Assembly (NCBI GenBank): GCA_021162285.1
Contig: JAGGYZ010000237.1
Location: 1-14,507, forward strand
DNA: 14,507 nt
Source: Candidatus Fermentibacteraceae bacterium
Lineage (GTDB): Bacteria; Fermentibacterota; Fermentibacteria; Fermentibacterales; JCC-6
Reading direction: 5' to 3'
In this document: in pieces, positions 1 to 6,554 of the stretch
Numbering within the stretch: position 1 is the stretch's first letter
Layout: the number at the start of each line of letters is the position of its first letter
Notes under the pieces: model-generated
What the model saw: only the letters and a program-made list of their open reading frames with translations
Database searches by the model: none
Told to the model about the DNA's origin: nothing
Made by a program: the position numbers and the translations under genes

Positions 1-190
1 ATGCGATCTGCTCCTGGAGATCATCTATTCTGTCTGCAAGTTCTTCGTTGTTCTCAACAACACCCTGAATCTCATCGGAGATCTCATCCACCCGACCCTG
101 CACCTGGGAAGCAACCTCCCCGGCTCCAGGCATTTCACACGCTCCGAAAAGCAGCACAAATCCTACAGCAAGTAGAACAGTTCTCTTCAT
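1..190 (-). CDS. Small coiled-coil lipoprotein, 3' end cut off by window edge
   Basis: The visible 63 residues begin with a short lysine/arginine start and a hydrophobic stretch that ends at a cysteine (LLFGAC, Cys16), a plausible though not ideal lipobox because Phe sits at -3. The rest is acidic and glutamine/asparagine-rich with heptad-like spacing (VDEISDEIQ... LADRIDDLQEQI), which suggests a coiled coil. Together this indicates a small envelope lipoprotein in the general style of Lpp, though homology to Lpp is not shown. The ATG at 190 lies one base after the stop of the AMMECR1-family gene and is preceded by AAGGAAAAGAGG, a strong ribosome site, so it is the last visible gene of the minus-strand array. 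The C-terminus lies beyond the window and no function can be assigned. Confidence 0.7.
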   Translation of the reverse strand, partial: MKRTVLLAVGFVLLFGACEMPGAGEVASQVQGRVDEISDEIQGVVENNEELADRIDDLQEQIA

Positions 191-191
191 T

Positions 192-743
192 TTAACCTCT
201 TTTCCTTTTTTTGTTTTCGCTGAACACTTCAGCAGTATAAGCAAATATTTCAGTACCGCTTTTTGTGTAGGCGTCTGGCGCAAGGCCTGCTTTCATACAT
301 GTGTGAGACAGAAATGTTTCCCTGTTCCACCCCTCTTCCTGCGCAACCTGCGGCAACAGAGTTCCTGCCCTTGAACCCTGTCTTATGTAAAGACCGTGTT
401 TTCCAGGTACCACATCTTCTGCCTGTATCCTTTTCATGGGAGACAGAACTGAAATCTCAACTGTCAGTTCATCCACCTCCTCAGGTGAAACAGGAATAAA
501 TCTCGGATCGGAGACAGCCGCCTCTCTGGCCATGGCTATCACAGTGGAACCAAGTGTACCTGTGCCTGTGAAGTGACCGATGCAGCCTCTGAGCCTGCCG
601 TCTGTTTTCAGTGTAACAAAGGCTCCGCCGGCAATTCTGCATACTTCATCCTCAGGTAGATCAGGAGGCTGTTCACCACTTGCTGCAGCCATAACTGATC
701 TGCGGGCAAGAGACAATAGAACACTCTTTTCGTAGTCTGTCAT
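192..743 (-). CDS. amrA: AMMECR1-domain protein (AmmeMemoRadiSam system protein A)
   Basis: This 183-residue protein is close to a single complete AMMECR1 domain. The signature LRGCIG is present at residues 51-56, preceded by GGAFVTLKTDGR and followed by the family's conserved run through AREAAVSDPRF and VSPEEVDELTVEISVLSP. The GTLLPQVAQEEGW segment near the C-terminal third is also typical. The biochemical role of the family is not established; in prokaryotes it is often found with a MEMO-family protein and a radical SAM enzyme, and only the MEMO partner is here. Its ATG overlaps the stop of the MEMO gene as ATGA, which implies translational coupling. The C-terminus is a basic tail (KKRKRG) encoded by an A-rich run that also provides the ribosome site of the next gene. 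No signal peptide is seen, so it should be cytoplasmic. Confidence 0.9.
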   Translation of the reverse strand: MTDYEKSVLLSLARRSVMAAASGEQPPDLPEDEVCRIAGGAFVTLKTDGRLRGCIGHFTGTGTLGSTVIAMAREAAVSDPRFIPVSPEEVDELTVEISVLSPMKRIQAEDVVPGKHGLYIRQGSRAGTLLPQVAQEEGWNRETFLSHTCMKAGLAPDAYTKSGTEIFAYTAEVFSENKKRKRG

Positions 744-1507
744 CTTGTCACCAATCCCGAAAAGTAGCCCACAACCTGAGTGGCACCGGCGCCTGCGTCG
801 AAAGAAGTAGAATAGTCAAGTTCAATCGCCTTTTCTGCACCTCTCAACTCCGCAATAAACAACAAAGTTTTAATAGCCCATCTCCCGCATGCTTCAATGT
901 CATCAGTTATTCTATCCGGAGAAAGGCTGAGAAAAGCATTTATAACCTCTCTGTCAAGCTTCTCTGCAATGTAGAGCAAGTGAAAATGCGACAAATCACT
1001 GGATGCAATCACAAAAGCATCAGGAGCGTACTGCTGCACCAGCTCTGCCGTTTTTCTGCAGTTGGGTCGGGTGCCGAGAACCACGGGAACCACCTTCGCC
1101 TCCGGCCATCTTATCTGGACGAATGGGATCATAACCTCAAGACTGTGTTCATTGAAAACAACTGCATCCATTTCAGAAGCAAGGCTGTCTGCAACAACTC
1201 TGTCAACAGGACACTTACCAAGAGGAGTTTCCAGAAAGTCTACATCAAACACCGTTTCACCTGCAAGAGGATACCTGTGGCTCGGTGCAATGATCACAAC
1301 TGTTGAAACATCATCAGGTGCGCTTGAAAATCCATAACCGGCTGTTTTGCCCGAATACACATACCCGGCATGGGGAACCACCATACCCACAGCATTGTTA
1401 ACAGGCGCACATTTGTTAGCAAGCAACTGTTTTACAAGCCCTGTGAGCTCTGCTGCGTCAGAAGGATAGAATGATCCGGCAAAAGCGGCTTTCAATACTC
1501 TACTCAA
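740..1507 (-). CDS. amrB: MEMO1-family protein (AmmeMemoRadiSam system protein B)
   Basis: The protein is 255 residues long when started at the TTG at 1507. It opens with the family hallmark AAFAGSFYPSD. Candidate metal-site residues of the class III extradiol dioxygenase-like fold are His46 (VVPHAGYVYSG), His77 (APSHR) and the histidines in SSDLSHFH (174, 176); Cys207 in EACGRWAI matches the conserved cysteine of the family. Members are related in fold to dioxygenases, and copper or redox roles have been discussed for the human protein; the bacterial function is not settled. An open frame extends upstream to 1582 inside dapB, but only the TTG at 1507 has a well-placed GGAGG, and it begins right before the family's N-terminus. 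It overlaps dapB by 8 bases and the AMMECR1 gene by 4. Confidence 0.9.
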   Translation of the reverse strand: MSRVLKAAFAGSFYPSDAAELTGLVKQLLANKCAPVNNAVGMVVPHAGYVYSGKTAGYGFSSAPDDVSTVVIIAPSHRYPLAGETVFDVDFLETPLGKCPVDRVVADSLASEMDAVVFNEHSLEVMIPFVQIRWPEAKVVPVVLGTRPNCRKTAELVQQYAPDAFVIASSDLSHFHLLYIAEKLDREVINAFLSLSPDRITDDIEACGRWAIKTLLFIAELRGAEKAIELDYSTSFDAGAGATQVVGYFSGLVTR

Positions 1508-2195
1508 GCATATCCTCCATACCGTACAACCCGACAGGTTTCTTTTTAATAAAAACTGCCGCTCGAACAGCACCTGCGACAAAAATCTTTCTGTCGGTTG
1601 CTATATGACTGATGGTAAGCCTTTCTCCGTCACCAAGAAAGTAAAGGTGATGCTCTCCGGCCACATCACCGCCACGGACGGAGTGAACTCCTGCAGTTCC
1701 AGGCTCTCTCTCCCCTGAATCTCCGTTGCGGCCAAAAACCACACGATCCGGCCAGTTTTCAAGAAGTGACAGCGCCGTACCGCTGGGGCTGTCTTTCTTG
1801 TTCCTGTGATGAAACTCTACAAGCTCATGGTCGAAACTGTCGCCGAGCATATCTGTGGCAACTTTCATCAGTTTACCCAGAACATAGATACCTATGCTCA
1901 TGTTTGATGAGTAAAACACCGGCCGGGTGGATGCCCACTTTTTCAGCAATCTGCTTTCATTGACTTCTGTGCCAGTGGTTCCGGAAACAAGTGCGACATC
2001 TGTACCATCGAGCAGAGTGTCCAGGTCTTCCCACGCAGAAATCTGAGAGAAATCGATCACAACCTCAACTGAGCTGTTCAGTTTGTAGTTGTCGCCTTTA
2101 TCAAAGGTCTGAACAATTTCGAGTTTCCCGGAAGCCTGGCTGGCGAAAAGCCTGCCCATTCTGCCTGCAGAACCGAAGATTGCCACTCTGGTCAT
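1500..2195 (-). CDS. dapB: 4-hydroxy-tetrahydrodipicolinate reductase
   Basis: DapB reduces 4-hydroxy-tetrahydrodipicolinate with NAD(P)H to tetrahydrodipicolinate, the second dedicated step to diaminopimelate and lysine. The N-terminus carries the Rossmann nucleotide-binding loop GSAGRMG (residues 8-14). The substrate and catalytic motif is visible as VEFHHRNKKDSPSGTA, where the histidine pair, the lysine and the SGTA segment correspond to the conserved (E)HHxxKxDxPSGTA of the family. The SGTTG segment near residue 93 is the usual loop contacting the nicotinamide. At 231 residues it is shorter than the roughly 270 of the E. coli enzyme but within the range of compact members. Its ATG overlaps the dapA stop as ATGA, so the two enzymes are translationally coupled, as is fitting for consecutive steps. 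Confidence 0.96.
   Translation of the reverse strand: MTRVAIFGSAGRMGRLFASQASGKLEIVQTFDKGDNYKLNSSVEVVIDFSQISAWEDLDTLLDGTDVALVSGTTGTEVNESRLLKKWASTRPVFYSSNMSIGIYVLGKLMKVATDMLGDSFDHELVEFHHRNKKDSPSGTALSLLENWPDRVVFGRNGDSGEREPGTAGVHSVRGGDVAGEHHLYFLGDGERLTISHIATDRKIFVAGAVRAAVFIKKKPVGLYGMEDMLE
1514..1518 (-). promoter_or_regulatory. Ribosome binding site fixing the TTG start of the MEMO-family gene
   Basis: The minus strand reads GGAGG, six bases upstream of the TTG at 1507 and inside the last codons of dapB. No other candidate start in this frame has such a site, so it decides the start in favour of TTG. Confidence 0.7.
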
Positions 2196-3064
2196 ACAAG
2201 TTCCATTGCTTCCAGAACTCCTTTGAGAATATGAGTGCTTTCTTCTCTCATGGGCACCAGGGGTTCCCGGGGCATATCACTGGCAATAATACCCATGAGC
2301 TGGAGAGCCTTTTTAACAGGAGAAGGATTGGTTTCTACAAACAAAACCTTGAACAGCGGATACAGGCTATCGTGGTAGTCTCTTGCCTTATTTACATCGT
2401 CGGTTAGACCAAGTTGAATCATGCTGCTCATTTGAAACGGCACAACATTCGATGCAACGGAAACAACTCCGCTGCCCCCCATAAAAACCTGGGAAAGACT
2501 TAAATGATCGTCTCCGCTCATGTATACCATGGATGAAAGTGCACGGAGCTGAGTTACCCTTTGTATACTTCCGGCGGCATCCTTTACACCTGCAATATTG
2601 GGGTGCTCCCCCAGCCTTGCTATTGTTTCCACCGTCATGTTTGTTCCAGTTCTTCCTGGAACATTGTAGATAATTACCGGCTTGCTGCTGGCATCAGCCA
2701 CTGCAGTGTAGTGGGCAAGCTGCCCCTGTGCCGTGGGCTTGTTGTAGTAGGGCGTAATTACCAGCACAGCATCTACTCCTGAACTGCTCACAGTTTCCGT
2801 AAAGCTTACCGTGGAGGCTGTTGCGTTGGTGCCGGTTCCGGCAATTACAGATACCCTTCCGCCGGCAGTTTCAAGAACGGTATGGATCACATCCAGCTTT
2901 TCCCTCTCTGAAAGGGTAGCCGGTTCTCCTGTGCATCCGCAGGCCAGAAGACCCTGAACCCCTGAAGAAATCTGGAATTCCACCAGCTTCCTCAGAGATT
3001 CGTGGTCCACAAGCCCGTTCTTGAAGGGTGTAACCAGCGCAGTTACAGTACCCTTCAGAACCAT
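2192..3064 (-). CDS. dapA: 4-hydroxy-tetrahydrodipicolinate synthase
   Basis: DapA condenses pyruvate with aspartate semialdehyde, the first dedicated step of the lysine/diaminopimelate pathway. The 290 residues align with E. coli numbering with little or no offset: Lys161 (GVKDAAG) is the Schiff-base lysine, Tyr133 (YNVPGRTG) and Tyr107 (TPYYNKP) belong to the proton relay, and Arg138 binds the substrate carboxylate. One key residue differs: the GTTGE loop reads GCTGE, so Cys44 replaces the catalytic Thr44. Residues 53, 56 and 84, which contact the inhibitor lysine in E. coli (His53, His56, Glu84), are Glu, Lys and Ser here, so feedback inhibition is predicted to be absent. The ATG has GGAG six bases upstream, overlapping the slipin stop region (3 bases between genes). 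Confidence 0.96.
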   Translation of the reverse strand: MVLKGTVTALVTPFKNGLVDHESLRKLVEFQISSGVQGLLACGCTGEPATLSEREKLDVIHTVLETAGGRVSVIAGTGTNATASTVSFTETVSSSGVDAVLVITPYYNKPTAQGQLAHYTAVADASSKPVIIYNVPGRTGTNMTVETIARLGEHPNIAGVKDAAGSIQRVTQLRALSSMVYMSGDDHLSLSQVFMGGSGVVSVASNVVPFQMSSMIQLGLTDDVNKARDYHDSLYPLFKVLFVETNPSPVKKALQLMGIIASDMPREPLVPMREESTHILKGVLEAMELV

Positions 3065-3067
3065 TGG

Positions 3068-3817
3068 TTACTCCTTTCCCTTTTTCAGGAAGGGGGTAAT
3101 CAGATCCATGGGAATGGGAAATGCAATGGTAGAGTTGTTTTCGACTGCAATATCCGTAAGGGTCTGGAGATATCTAAGCTGAAGAGCAGAGGGATGATGA
3201 TCAAGAATCTCAGCTGCCTCTGCAAGTTTTACAGACGCCTGAAGTTCGGCATCGGCACGAATTATCTTTGCTCTGCGGTCTCTCTCCGCCTCAGCCTCTT
3301 TGGCCATCATTCTCTGCATGTCTTCGGGAAGATCAACATGCTTAACCTCAACGGTTGAAACCTTTATTCCCCACGGATCCGTCATTCTGTCGAGAATGTC
3401 CTGCAGTTTACCGTTTATTTCATCTCTGTTAGCAAGGAGTTCGTCCAGCGTAGCTTCACCGAGTACACTTCTTAAAGTAGTCTGGGCCAGCTGATTAGTA
3501 GCATACATGTAGTTGGTTACCTCAAGAATCGCTCTTTTGGGATCGATCACACGGTAGTATGTAACGGCGTTAACTTTCACGCTTACATTGTCTCTGGTGA
3601 TTACATCCTGTGGGGGAATATCCATGGTTATAACCCTGAGATCCACTTTCTTCATAGTATCAATTATGGGAAATACGAAGACCAGCCCGGGACCCTTCAG
3701 ACCAATCACCTTACCAAGCCTGAACACCACGCCTCGCTGATACTCCTTCAGTACCCTCAAAGAACTCAAAATCAGGAAAAACAGTATTACGCCGGGAATG
3801 CAGATTGCTGCTGGCAT
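3068..3817 (-). CDS. Slipin (SPFH/Band 7, stomatin-like membrane protein)
   Basis: The 249-residue protein has one N-terminal membrane helix (about residues 4-20) followed by the SPFH/Band 7 domain. Family marks include LKEYQRGVVFRLGK, GPGLVFVFPIID, the VDLRVITMDIPPQDVITRDNVSVKVNAV run and the LPEDMQRMMAKEAEAERDRRAKII helix typical of slipins and stomatins. Such proteins form oligomeric rings or scaffolds in the membrane, thought to organise lipids or associated enzymes; the precise substrate is unknown. The start at 3817 is chosen because AAAGGAG lies five bases before it; the in-frame ATG at 3844 lies inside the NfeD-like gene and has no such site. It follows the NfeD-like gene by one base, the well-known NfeD/slipin pairing. 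Confidence 0.92.
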   Translation of the reverse strand: MPAAICIPGVILFFLILSSLRVLKEYQRGVVFRLGKVIGLKGPGLVFVFPIIDTMKKVDLRVITMDIPPQDVITRDNVSVKVNAVTYYRVIDPKRAILEVTNYMYATNQLAQTTLRSVLGEATLDELLANRDEINGKLQDILDRMTDPWGIKVSTVEVKHVDLPEDMQRMMAKEAEAERDRRAKIIRADAELQASVKLAEAAEILDHHPSALQLRYLQTLTDIAVENNSTIAFPIPMDLITPFLKKGKE

Positions 3818-3818
3818 T

Positions 3819-4133
3819 CTATCTCCTTTCCAGAGGTTCAACAATAAGAATCAGATCATCGGGATCAACACCTGTTACTTTTATCTCGGAACCTGGAGAA
3901 ACACCTCCTGGAACAATCATTTTGCTCCACCACTGTTCACCGCGAACCTCAACAACCAGTCTGTTCCGGAAACCGGATGTCTTTCTTACTATTCCAGTTT
4001 CGCCGATCATTGTGCTGTCTCCGGTCTGATTGGGACGTTTCTGAGCTTTCAATCCCAGTACAAGCAGAAACGCTGCAACAGCGAAAACTGTTATACCCGC
4101 TGCCCACATTGCTGTTACGCTTAAGCCAGTCAT
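3819..4133 (-). CDS. NfeD-like membrane protein, short form
   Basis: This 104-residue protein has one N-terminal membrane helix (about residues 8-28) and a C-terminal OB-fold domain of the NfeD type. The domain is recognised by GETGIVRKT..., VEVRGEQWWSKMIVPGGVSPGSEIKVTGVDPDDLILIVEP, where the GE.W, GxxV and DxxxLxVxP pattern matches the family. Long NfeD proteins carry an N-terminal ClpP-class serine protease, which is missing here, so this is the short, non-proteolytic form commonly paired with slipins. The ATG at 4133 follows a GGAGG ten bases upstream; an ATG at 4154 in the same frame lies further inside pilT without a ribosome site. It is one base downstream of the pilT stop and one base upstream of slipin, and probably acts with slipin in the membrane. 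Confidence 0.85.
   Translation of the reverse strand: MTGLSVTAMWAAGITVFAVAAFLLVLGLKAQKRPNQTGDSTMIGETGIVRKTSGFRNRLVVEVRGEQWWSKMIVPGGVSPGSEIKVTGVDPDDLILIVEPLERR
3823..3829 (-). promoter_or_regulatory. Ribosome binding site fixing the slipin start
   Basis: The minus strand reads AAAGGAG, five bases before the ATG at 3817. It overlaps the last codons of the NfeD-like gene and rules in the shorter start over the ATG at 3844. Confidence 0.65.
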
Positions 4134-4134
4134 G

Positions 4135-5241
4135 CTATTCCATCCTCCAGTCATCCGCCGATTCCACGCCCTTGATTCTCAGCACCAGAGAATTGGGATT
4201 AGTAGCGGCAGCAAGTGCTGTTTCCTCGTCTATCTTTCCCTTCTGAAGCAGGTCCAGAAGGCTCATGTCAAATGTCTGCATGCCGTACTGACTACCGCCC
4301 TGCTCCATTGTTTCCGGTATCAGGTAGGACTTTTCAGGGTCAGCTATGCAGTTTCCGATTGTAGCGGTATGAACCATGACCTCAGTGGCAAGAACTCTTC
4401 CCTTACCATCGGCTGCCGGAAGCAGTCTCTGGGAAATTACAGCTTTGAGCAGGCCGCCCAGTTGAATTCGTATCTGTTTCTGCTGAAACGCCGGGAACAT
4501 GTCGATTATCCTGTTAATCGTTTCAGGAGCATCGGTTGTGTGGAGAGTGCTCATTACAAGGTGCCCTGTTTCCGCGCCACTGAGGGCTATCATTGCAGTT
4601 TCAGCATCTCGCATTTCACCAATGAGAATCACATCCGGGTCTTGTCGAAACACGGCATGGAGAGCTGAAGGCCATGAAACAGTATCAATGCCCACTTCTC
4701 TCTGACAAACAGAACAGTTTTTATCCGGGTGCAGAAATTCAATCGGATCTTCAATGGTAACGATATGAACCTGCCTGTTTTCATTTATCTCGTTTATCAT
4801 GGCTGCCAGGGTAGTTGACTTTCCACTACCGGTGGCCCCGGTAACAAGAATAAGCCCACGCTGCTCTGAACAAATCTGTTTAACTGAATCCGGAAGACCA
4901 AGATCGCTCAATACAGGGATTTCGAAGGGAATTTTTCTCATCACTATGGCAGGAGTTCCACGCTGATAAAAGATATTGACCCTGAACCGGGCTTTCCCGG
5001 CAAGGCTGTAGGCGAGATCCACCTCAGAACCGGAGTTAAGCTGTTCTCTTTGAGCCTCGTTTGTGAGTTCATCTGTTATCTGAACAAGGTGCTCGGTTGT
5101 AAAACTCGGAAAACCCTGTGCGCGCATTATCGCACCGGACCGCCTGATCAGAGGCGGCGTTCCCACCTTGAAGTGGACATCACTCACCTGATCGGTAACG
5201 ACAGCATCAAGAATGGTATCAATGGCCTTTTTCTGCCCCAT
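4135..5241 (-). CDS. pilT: PilT-family type IV pilus retraction ATPase
   Basis: PilT hexamers use ATP to pull pilin subunits out of the pilus base, producing twitching motility and DNA uptake. The 368-residue protein has the expected N-terminal PAS-like domain (SDVHFKVGTPPLIRRSG) and the secretion-ATPase core: Walker A GATGSGKST at 135-143, the acidic box TIEDPIEF near 162-169, Walker B VILIGEMRD at 204-212 and the histidine box STLHTTDA near 231-238. The C-terminal GGLLKAVISQRLLP and GMQTFDMSL blocks separate PilT/PilU from assembly ATPases. An unusual CSVC pair (Cys176, Cys179) sits just before QREVG. The ATG overlaps nadD by 23 bases and is preceded by AGGGGG. No pilin, PilB, PilC or PilM-Q gene is in the window, so the pilus itself must be encoded elsewhere. 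Confidence 0.93.
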   Translation of the reverse strand: MGQKKAIDTILDAVVTDQVSDVHFKVGTPPLIRRSGAIMRAQGFPSFTTEHLVQITDELTNEAQREQLNSGSEVDLAYSLAGKARFRVNIFYQRGTPAIVMRKIPFEIPVLSDLGLPDSVKQICSEQRGLILVTGATGSGKSTTLAAMINEINENRQVHIVTIEDPIEFLHPDKNCSVCQREVGIDTVSWPSALHAVFRQDPDVILIGEMRDAETAMIALSGAETGHLVMSTLHTTDAPETINRIIDMFPAFQQKQIRIQLGGLLKAVISQRLLPAADGKGRVLATEVMVHTATIGNCIADPEKSYLIPETMEQGGSQYGMQTFDMSLLDLLQKGKIDEETALAAATNPNSLVLRIKGVESADDWRME

Positions 5242-5803
5242 ACAACCCCCTGCTCATTATATAAGACTCTACACGCTCCGGTACAAGGTAGGAAATGCTC
5301 CTGCCGGCTTTCACCCTTTTCCTTACATCAGATGATGAGATCCAGACACCGGGAAAGCTGAAAAGTCTCACTTTCTTCAAAAAATCCGGATCTACCGATG
5401 AAGGATCACTCCCTGGACGGGTGCCAGCAACCACATCTGCCAGTTCAAGAACTCTCTCCGGCTGTTTCCACATGTGCATTTCCTTCAGGCTGTCCATCCC
5501 TATGATGAAGTATGGTCTGGAATCGGGTGATGAAATTCTTTCGAGCATGTCTACAGTGTAGGAAGGTCGGTCTTTAGATTCCAGATCTGCTACCTCAAAA
5601 CAACTGTTGCCCTCAATGGCCAGCTCAAGCATCTGAAATCTGATCTCAAATTCTGTTACCTCTGAAACAGTCTTGTGCGGAGGAATTCTGGAGGGGACAA
5701 ACAACACTTTTTCCAGGGAATAGTGTTCCAGTGCTTCCTGGGCCAGTATGAGATGCCCCAGATGAGGCGGGTCAAAAGTACCTCCTAAAAAACCCTGTTT
5801 CAC
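5219..5803 (-). CDS. nadD: Nicotinate-nucleotide adenylyltransferase
   Basis: NadD transfers AMP from ATP to nicotinate mononucleotide to give deamido-NAD in NAD biosynthesis. The 194-residue protein begins with the nucleotidyltransferase motif GGTFDPPHLGH (residues 7-17, with the catalytic HxGH histidines 14 and 17). It also shows PPHK at 41-44, IIGMDSL near 100-105 and the ISSSDVRKR motif at 155-163, the family's second ATP-binding signature. Length is typical. The start codon is GTG at 5803, supported by AGGAG five bases upstream and by the conserved N-terminus, and it overlaps the bamD stop as GTGA. It overlaps pilT at the other end by 23 bases. No partner such as rsfS or obg is adjacent, unlike the arrangement in many bacteria. 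Confidence 0.95.
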   Translation of the reverse strand: MKQGFLGGTFDPPHLGHLILAQEALEHYSLEKVLFVPSRIPPHKTVSEVTEFEIRFQMLELAIEGNSCFEVADLESKDRPSYTVDMLERISSPDSRPYFIIGMDSLKEMHMWKQPERVLELADVVAGTRPGSDPSSVDPDFLKKVRLFSFPGVWISSSDVRKRVKAGRSISYLVPERVESYIMSRGLYGAEKGH

Positions 5804-6540
5804 TCTAACTCCTGAAGCCCCCTCATGGCCTCCTCTTCCTCGCTGGCTGTAAGTTCACAGGTTTCAAGAGCCCTGTTATAATAGGTCTCTGCTGAATAAT
5901 TATTGTTTATTGAACGATACAGATCTCCCATTGCAACAAAAACTGCTCCTCTGCAGGTAGTCTCTCCATAGCTGTCAAGTGCATCCCGCAGGTACAGAAG
6001 TGCTGCATCTGTTTCATGACGGCGAATATAGAACCTGCCTACAAACAAAGCCCTCATTGCAAGATAATCATTGATCTTCATTGAGAGTTCACCAGCTGAA
6101 TCCATAAGCGGAGAGCCCGGATAAGTTTCGACAAAACGGGCGATCTCCTCACTGGCTCTTATTACCTGCGTCTGATCTCTCCTGTAGTCTCTTCGCTGCA
6201 TCCACATGGTTTCTGCAAGAGCAAACTGGGCATCATCCGCCCATACTCCTCTGGGAAACTCGTTAACAACTCTGTAGAAATAGAACTCAGCGTCGGCCCA
6301 TAGTTTCTGGTTCCTGTCCACCATACCACTGCGGTAGAGAAACATATCTGTTTCCATGTCTCCCGGATAACGGAACATGAGTTCCGTATACAGAAAAGAT
6401 GCCTGACTCCATTCATCACTCTGATAGTACTGGTCTGCAAGCTGAATAATCTGCTCTCTCTCCATACCTTGTGTGGAAGGAAACGAGCCGCAGCCAGCCA
6501 CCACAATCAACACAACGGTTAGCAATCCATATTTAATCAT
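5800..6540 (-). CDS. bamD: Outer membrane assembly lipoprotein BamD (YfiO/ComL family)
   Basis: BamD is the essential lipoprotein of the BAM complex, which inserts beta-barrel proteins into the outer membrane. The 246-residue protein has a lipoprotein signal peptide with lipobox VAGC (Cys17), followed by tetratricopeptide-like helices from about residue 27 to the end. Diagnostic segments are QLADQYYQSDEWSQASFLYTEL, the FRYPG turn, and the RRDQTQVIRASEEIARFVETYPGSP segment that closely follows the BamD pattern of DQT plus a YPxSP repeat. The ATG at 6540 has GAGGA five bases upstream. It follows another TPR lipoprotein gene by 14 bases and overlaps nadD by 4. Together with the LolA-like gene upstream, it indicates a true outer membrane. 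BamA and other BAM subunits are not in the window. Confidence 0.85.
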   Translation of the reverse strand: MIKYGLLTVVLIVVAGCGSFPSTQGMEREQIIQLADQYYQSDEWSQASFLYTELMFRYPGDMETDMFLYRSGMVDRNQKLWADAEFYFYRVVNEFPRGVWADDAQFALAETMWMQRRDYRRDQTQVIRASEEIARFVETYPGSPLMDSAGELSMKINDYLAMRALFVGRFYIRRHETDAALLYLRDALDSYGETTCRGAVFVAMGDLYRSINNNYSAETYYNRALETCELTASEEEEAMRGLQELE

Positions 6541-6554
6541 ACTTTCCTCTTGAA

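Noticed and set aside
203..215. A-rich run at the end of the AMMECR1 gene as a programmed frameshift site
   Set aside because: The reading phase does not place the run as a standard X XXY YYZ heptamer, the gene ends a few codons later, and no alternative product of interest results. The run more simply supplies a basic tail and the next ribosome site.
4132..4668. Plus-strand open frame of 178 codons
   Set aside because: It is antisense to the C-terminal half of pilT, whose motifs are unmistakable; the translation shows no domain.
5256..5261. TATAAT on the minus strand before pilT as a promoter
   Set aside because: It is formed by codons of the nadD C-terminus (Tyr-Ile-Met), lies too close to the pilT start to leave room for a leader with the ribosome site, and has no fitting -35 at 17 bases.
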